From positions 2,277,001 through 2,341,000 of the forward strand of contig BSQZ01000036.1 of assembly GCA_033239005.1 (NCBI GenBank): DNA of 64,000 nt, written 5' to 3'. The position numbers were made by a program, and so were the translations under genes. The notes beneath the pieces are model-generated. The model was not told where the DNA came from, searched no databases, and saw only the letters and a list, made by a program, of their open reading frames with translations. Source of the stretch: Lamellibrachia satsuma. Taxonomy: Eukaryota; Annelida; Polychaeta; Sabellida; Siboglinidae. Of this stretch, positions 59,004-64,000 are shown one piece after another (position 1 is the stretch's first letter; each line of letters starts with the position of its first letter).

Positions 59004-62000
59004 ATGTCGGAGGCGAAGTTAGTATGGTTCATGTTTTCTGGATACACTAACGTCTTTTTCTTATTGTGTTGTTATGTAAGTCGGTGAATGTAAAGCGATA
59101 CATATACGTTTGTTTTGAGTTGGGATGTCATGTATTTTTTGGGAGCATACGCGATGTAAACTACATACAAACTTAACCCGGCATTACACTGTCTGTGTAC
59201 CCGCCTTCCGAGTGACTGATAAGTGACAGGTTCAGCCTTCAACCGGTTTTGTAATATTCTGTATTTCCTTAATCAGAAAACATTTCAGGCTGCAACATTT
59301 GCGTAATTACTGTGTAAATCTCTAGTCTGCAAGTTATTTATATTATGTTGGCTCGAATTTGATGCCAGGCCCCAGGCCAGGGCAGTGACTATACAGCGAG
59401 AGATGGAATATTCCACAAATCAGTAGTAAACAGTAGCACACAAAGTGGCAAACACAAGTCTATGGCTTTGTTCATAGTTATGCTTAAGGTTTACGTAGAG
59501 TTCGCGGTGCAGCAACCCAAGGTACAACAAAGTTCCTTGTTAGCGTTGCTCCATTTATGAAGGGGTGAGGCTAGTTAATGTACTGCTGCGTCATCCCAGC
59601 TCGTATTCCTTTCTACTTGTCCCTATCGACAGGTGTCTCATTCTACTTGTCATCCTTCTCCGCCTTTCTTACAATTATCTCTTATTTCATTTTATTATTT
59701 ACTGAACCTGGGACCTGACTGAATGGGACAACATGAAGGGTGAACTATTAATATATATATGCTGGGTTGACAAGCTAATAATTGAAGCCATTTATGACTT
59801 CAAACTGCGCTTAAAGCAGGCGTGGGTCCCATTACAGACAACCTATTTTTACTGTTTTTATTACTATTACATTAATTCTAATCTATTACTATTACCAGGA
59901 TATCTATTACTGGGTCGTTATTACTATCACTGAATGTCAACTGCATTTGATGGGTCTGTGAAACGTAGAAGTGCCTATAAACTCAGTCTTTGTAATACTA
60001 GCTAAATATACATTTGTACACCATTTGAAGATCTGAAGTGAGAACGTTTGAACAAAGGGTCTGTGTGGCAATGTTACCATGTGGTAATTGGCAATTTGAA
60101 AAAAAGAACAATACAGGTGGCAGCTCCTGCTTCTCGGGCCATCAGCTCGCAGCACACTAGCCGATATTTTGTCGCGACTAGCATGTCTCTAGTGGCGAAT
60201 TTCGAATTAAGCAAACACAGCAGCGCTCGCCCCACATGTGGCGGCGATGCAGAGAAAAAGACAGAAGCTTGCTTTGCTTGTCTTGATCTTGCTATGGAGG
60301 ATAAGGAGACACAGAAAAGCAAACAGACAGTCAACAAGTTTCCTGCCAGGCTCTCGTTTTCACGACTCTGTTGGTGTATTTAGCAGATGTGAAACCGTAA
60401 ACGCATCAATGGGTTTCCCATGCAGTGACTAACAAATCCTCTTTTTCTATAGTCCACTCCTCGGACGTCAACATTTTGCTTGACATCACGGCTGTGGCAC
60501 TGGGAGCTGCCTTTTTAAAAATGACATTTGTGCATGTGACTGCAATCACGCCCCCTATTGGTCGCTAATCACGCAAGCCCCAACAATTTGTCGGAGTCTG
60601 CAGCACATTAGCTGACAAGGCCCATCAGGACGTCCTGAGATCTAACACTATCAGATGTTATCCGACAACCCCGATCTTGTCAGAATTCGCAGCACATTAG
60701 CCGACAACTGAAGAAGTGCTGCAGGGTTAAGATAATATTTGTTGCCTGCCTGAACATATCTGACACCATGTCCTTTATGTGTGCTAGGAAATTATTAGGA
60801 ATGTGTGAAGCCATAGCCACCCCAATGGGGCATCTTAACTTAAATGAGTAATGTGGTTGCTACTCCTGCGGGTATTTCTGAATGCATCAAATTATCAGCC
60901 TACTGGCCTTTTCATGTTGTTTGAATAACAGCTCAGCCATTGTCTATACATTGTTTACATTTACCAAGAGTTGGAACAACATGCAAACAAACCTGATCTT
61001 TTTGTAAGTTCATGACAATAGATGTAATAGATAAGTAATAGACTTATCTATTACTTTAGGATTTATTTCTATTACTTGTGAAAAAAATTTCATCTATTAC
61101 AGAAAAAACGTCTTACATATTACTATTACCCCATGCCTGGCTTAAAGGATGGAAATGAGTTGGAACATGCATTCGACTCTAGCGATTAGGGTGGAATTTT
61201 ATATTTATATACACCCTGTACATCAATCAGAGGAGCCGTATAAATAAAAATATTGCATATATAGAATTAACAAACCAAACTATTTCCATACTGTCTTGTT
61301 TGTAAGCGCAGTTAGGACTAATAAATGACTGAAATGAGAACAACATTGCAAAGTCTGTCCAGCATATCTAATAGTCTGCCCTTTAGATGGTCAGGGACAG
61401 GGCCATATCTAATACTCTGCCCTGTAAATGTCCTCCACTGGACAGGGCCCTATCCATGTGTGAACCATCCATTAAAAATATACTGTGATTTTAATGCTAT
61501 AAAAACTGCAATACAGTTGTGGTCATGTTGACCCAAGTCAACAGCTTTTATACAATGAAAATTTAATTAAGCCATATTCATATTCTCTTTTATGTAATCT
61601 AATTTTACTCTATTTTTTTTATAACTCGAATGGGTTTACATATTACGTCATGTAATGTCACTAGGCATTTTATAAAATATTTTGTATACTATGGTGTAGC
61701 TTACTATTATGTCTTAATGTGTTAACCATGTCTATCAGCAGTGTGTCTTCTATGCATTATCATTTATTTTATGTGTACTTTGTAAGTGAAATTATGCGTA
61801 TTTTAATGTAGGTTTCATCTTCTCTGGCAACGGTCGTTCCAAAACTTACGGGTGAATAAGAATTTCATTGATCCGTCTCTCATAACTATCATTTATGAAT
61901 TGGATTATTGGAAATATTTGACTTAACTACTAGCCTGGGTGCTGACAAACCACTGAGTTTTTAAATAAACATTCCGTACAATTTACTGATACTCCTGTAT

Positions 62001-63606
62001 CTGCCCTCAGCAAAACTCATCTGATGTATTCCTTGCTGAGATGAAGAAATCACCCACTACTGTATTTGCAGGTTTTACCTAGAACAGAAGATGTAAAGGA
62101 AACAATGAATTTACTGAACTCACTGGATGTGTGTATAGGTGTATATGTCTGCTGTAAATGTGTGCGTGCATGCGCCGTGCGTGCACGTACGTGACTACGT
62201 GTGTGCTACATATATTTGCATAATTGCAGGGCTGATATAGCACTCATCGGTCTGGCCGTCATGGGCCAGAATCTGATTCTCAACATGAATGACCACGGCT
62301 TTGTGGTGAGTTCCCTTAGGTTGCTAAGGTGCTGAAGTGATTTAAATTTAAGGTATGATGTTACATACATGGATAGAAAATCTGTTTTGGGCCATTCCAT
62401 GACAGTGTAGACAAAGACTATAAATATCATTTATATATTTAAATTTTTTCTGATAGCCAATATGCTAAAGTTCATTAATCTGAAAACCAAATTGTGATTG
62501 AAATTGTTGCAAAAAAGATATCACATACACAGTAGATACCTATTATTTTGACAAATAAATGCAACAATAATCTTGTATGTAAAGCATTGGCATATTATGT
62601 TACACAATCAAATGGAAATAAGGAAACATTGTGCCATTGTTTAAAAAAAGGTTCCAGAAATAAGAGAATTACAGACCAGTGAGTTTTTCTGTCACATACT
62701 TTGATCATTTAACTAGTACATTAGCAAAGAAAAATGCTTTACAATTACAGTGTATATTTATTAAAACTACAGCAGCTTAAATGAAAAAAATCATGGTAAA
62801 AATATAATACAAGTAACCATGGAATGGCCCTTTTGGTACATGGTGGGCCTATTGGTGGCTATCTTTACACTACGTTAACATTTGTATAATTATATTTGTG
62901 TAACTATAAAAACTATACACATTTTAACATAGTGTACACTATAAAAATGGTGTTGCACAAATATAATTATACACATTTTAACATAGTGTACACTATAAAA
63001 ATGGTGTTGCACAAATATAATTATACACGTTTTAACATAGTGTACACTATAAAAATGGTGTTAAAGAATTTACCAACAGAATACAATATTTAGCAACTGT
63101 TTGCAGCAGGGCCAGTTAAGTACCGTAAGAGCCAGACTGACAATGCTCTGTCATTATTGTGTTAGTTATCTAGCATCCAAGTGTTGTGTGTTTGTATAAT
63201 TATGTAAGTGATAAATTTGCTTTTCAAAGGTAATGCTAACTTGAATTAGGTTGCACTGAAGAACAGAACAAAACCCAGAAACACATTTTCTCTACTCTTC
63301 TGTTCGTCGGACACAACTGCCTGCCTAATCTAATGTTGCATTACACAAGTAGTGATTCTGTGTGATGTTTTCAAGGAAGCTTTTTCTGCATAACTATTGA
63401 CAGCATTTCTGCCTATTTCAACTCAGGTTTGTGCCTTCAATCGGACAGTGGATAAAGTAGACAGATTTCTGGCGAACGAAGCAAAGGGCACCAAGGTTAT
63501 AGGTGCACACTCTCTGTCAGAGATGGTCGGTACTCTGAAGAAGCCAAGGCGTGTGATGATGTTGGTGAAGGCGGGCAAGCCGGTGGACGACTTTATTGAC
63601 AGTCTA
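59004..63606 (+). CDS. PGD: 6-phosphogluconate dehydrogenase, decarboxylating (5' part)
   Basis: Three coding exons are visible: 59004-59017 (MSEA plus two bases), 62230-62305 and 63427-63606. They join in phase, giving [19 protein letters not shown], then [20 protein letters not shown] and [20 protein letters not shown]. The GLAVMGQNL motif (residues 12-20) is the Rossmann dinucleotide loop and NRT (35-37) contacts the NADP 2'-phosphate in this family. The enzyme converts 6-phosphogluconate to ribulose-5-phosphate with NADPH in the cytosolic pentose phosphate pathway. About 90 of roughly 480 residues lie in the window; the gene continues beyond the right edge. The last donor is taken as GTAGGT after 63606; GTGCTG four bases later is an alternative. 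The start codon has A at -3. Confidence 0.93.
59817..61139. mobile_element. complete hAT-type element (ATTACT word) in PGD intron 1
   Basis: 1,323 bp flanked by a perfect 8-bp duplication GCTTAAAG (59809-59816 and 61140-61147). Ends are CAGGCGTGGGTCCCATTAC and the inverse of ATTACCCCATGCCTG. Both subterminal regions are filled with TATTACTATTAC words. An interior block (TTGAATAACAGCTCAGCCAT) matches the interior of the element at 17875. About 60100-60740 may be a nested Harbinger-like remnant: a short Arg-rich frame at 60238, and repeats of GCAGCACATTAGCCGACAA. Confidence 0.88.
62206..63426. repeat. 54-bp tandem repeat in PGD intron 2
   Basis: Within the intron (62306-63426), 62917-63062 holds almost three copies of a unit with ACACATTTTAACATAGTGTA, CACTATAAAAATGGTG and AAATATAATTAT. 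Each unit contains a small palindrome (TAGTGTACACTA). The stretch 62206-62305 at the start of this interval belongs to the acceptor region and exon 2. The rest of the intron is plain AT-rich sequence. Confidence 0.85.
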
Positions 63607-64000
63607 GTAGGTGCTGCGGCTGCAGATTCACATTAAATTTTAGTGCTCAGTAAAAAGTTAAAATATTGTCAAAGATTAGTTTATATGTACTTAAAATAAA
63701 CTTGTGAGATTATAGGGAAAAGTAATGTTTCTGATAGTTAAATTTGACCTGAATAGATTACTCGAGTGTGCACTATAAGTTTACAACTGATGCTGGGTTA
63801 TCCTTAGCTCTAGCGGAAGTTACAACGGTGGAATTATTTTGTTTTCTATGTCATCGTAAAAATAACAATAATGCCTACACATTTGTCGCTGGATCTATGC
63901 AGCAAATTTGAATGGATAGAAAGCTACATTATAACAACATTGTAGCTATCCATATAAGTTGTGTTAACTACAGAAACAGCAAAATTATATGGTAAGATTG
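63607..64000. other. start of PGD intron 3
   Basis: AT-rich intronic sequence to the window edge. The next coding exon is not inside the window. Confidence 0.7.

Noticed and set aside
60238..60432. Arg-rich frame resembling the start of a Harbinger-type nuclease
   Set aside because: Only a basic N-terminus is visible; no catalytic domain. Kept only as a possible nested remnant inside the hAT-type element.

Overview
The window is eukaryotic nuclear DNA: AT-rich, intron-rich, with GT-AG introns, abundant non-LTR retrotransposon and DNA-transposon debris, a tRNA-derived SINE and many minisatellites. Everything fits a marine invertebrate, most likely a lophotrochozoan such as a mollusc; the species cannot be named from the sequence alone.

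Two real protein-coding genes are supported, both on the + strand. The first is a PRDM2/RIZ-type PR-domain zinc-finger gene. Its seven coding exons (29566 to 55969) join in phase into about 1,964 residues: an N-terminal PR domain, a histone-H1-like EKTPxK repeat, a long acidic Ser/Ala/Pro/Asp region and twelve zinc fingers, followed by a 3'UTR with AATAAA at 56457. A non-coding first exon near 15.0-15.48 kb is possible but unproven. The second gene is PGD (6-phosphogluconate dehydrogenase), starting at 59004. Only its first three coding exons (about 90 residues) are inside the window; the rest lies beyond the right edge.

Layout. 0.6-1.9 kb: probable hAT-like repeat. 2.6-2.9 kb: small TIR element. 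3.6-4.35 kb: 30-bp minisatellite with a 120-bp higher-order repeat. 4.4-6.05 kb: broken endonuclease/RT LINE (minus). 7.3-7.6 kb: TA/CA tract. 8.3-10.25 kb: second broken LINE (plus). 10.6-10.8 kb: tRNA-derived SINE. 11-17 kb: mostly unique or degenerate sequence, with a promoter-like island at 15 kb. 17.9-18.7 kb: complete hAT-type element. 19.6 kb: hairpin with a hammerhead-like core. 21.2-22.1 kb: second 30-bp minisatellite. 22.2-25.3 kb: RT fragments (minus). 27.4-28.1 kb: 51-bp G-rich minisatellite. 29.5-56.5 kb: PRDM2. 58.05-58.21 kb: perfect 160-bp TA palindrome. 59-64 kb: PGD.

The most notable pattern is a set of hAT-type elements. Three have both ends and an 8-bp target duplication (one base mismatched in one of them); three more are probable. 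Terminal sequences are alike (CAGGC...), and some interiors match, but each element fills its subterminal regions with its own short repeated word. Other notable items: two remote copies of a hammerhead-ribozyme-like core with identical geometry, a P2X7-like zinc-domain pseudogene with a TGA at a conserved Cys position, a piggyBac-type element with TTAA duplications, and PRDM2 next to PGD (both genes lie at 1p36 in human).
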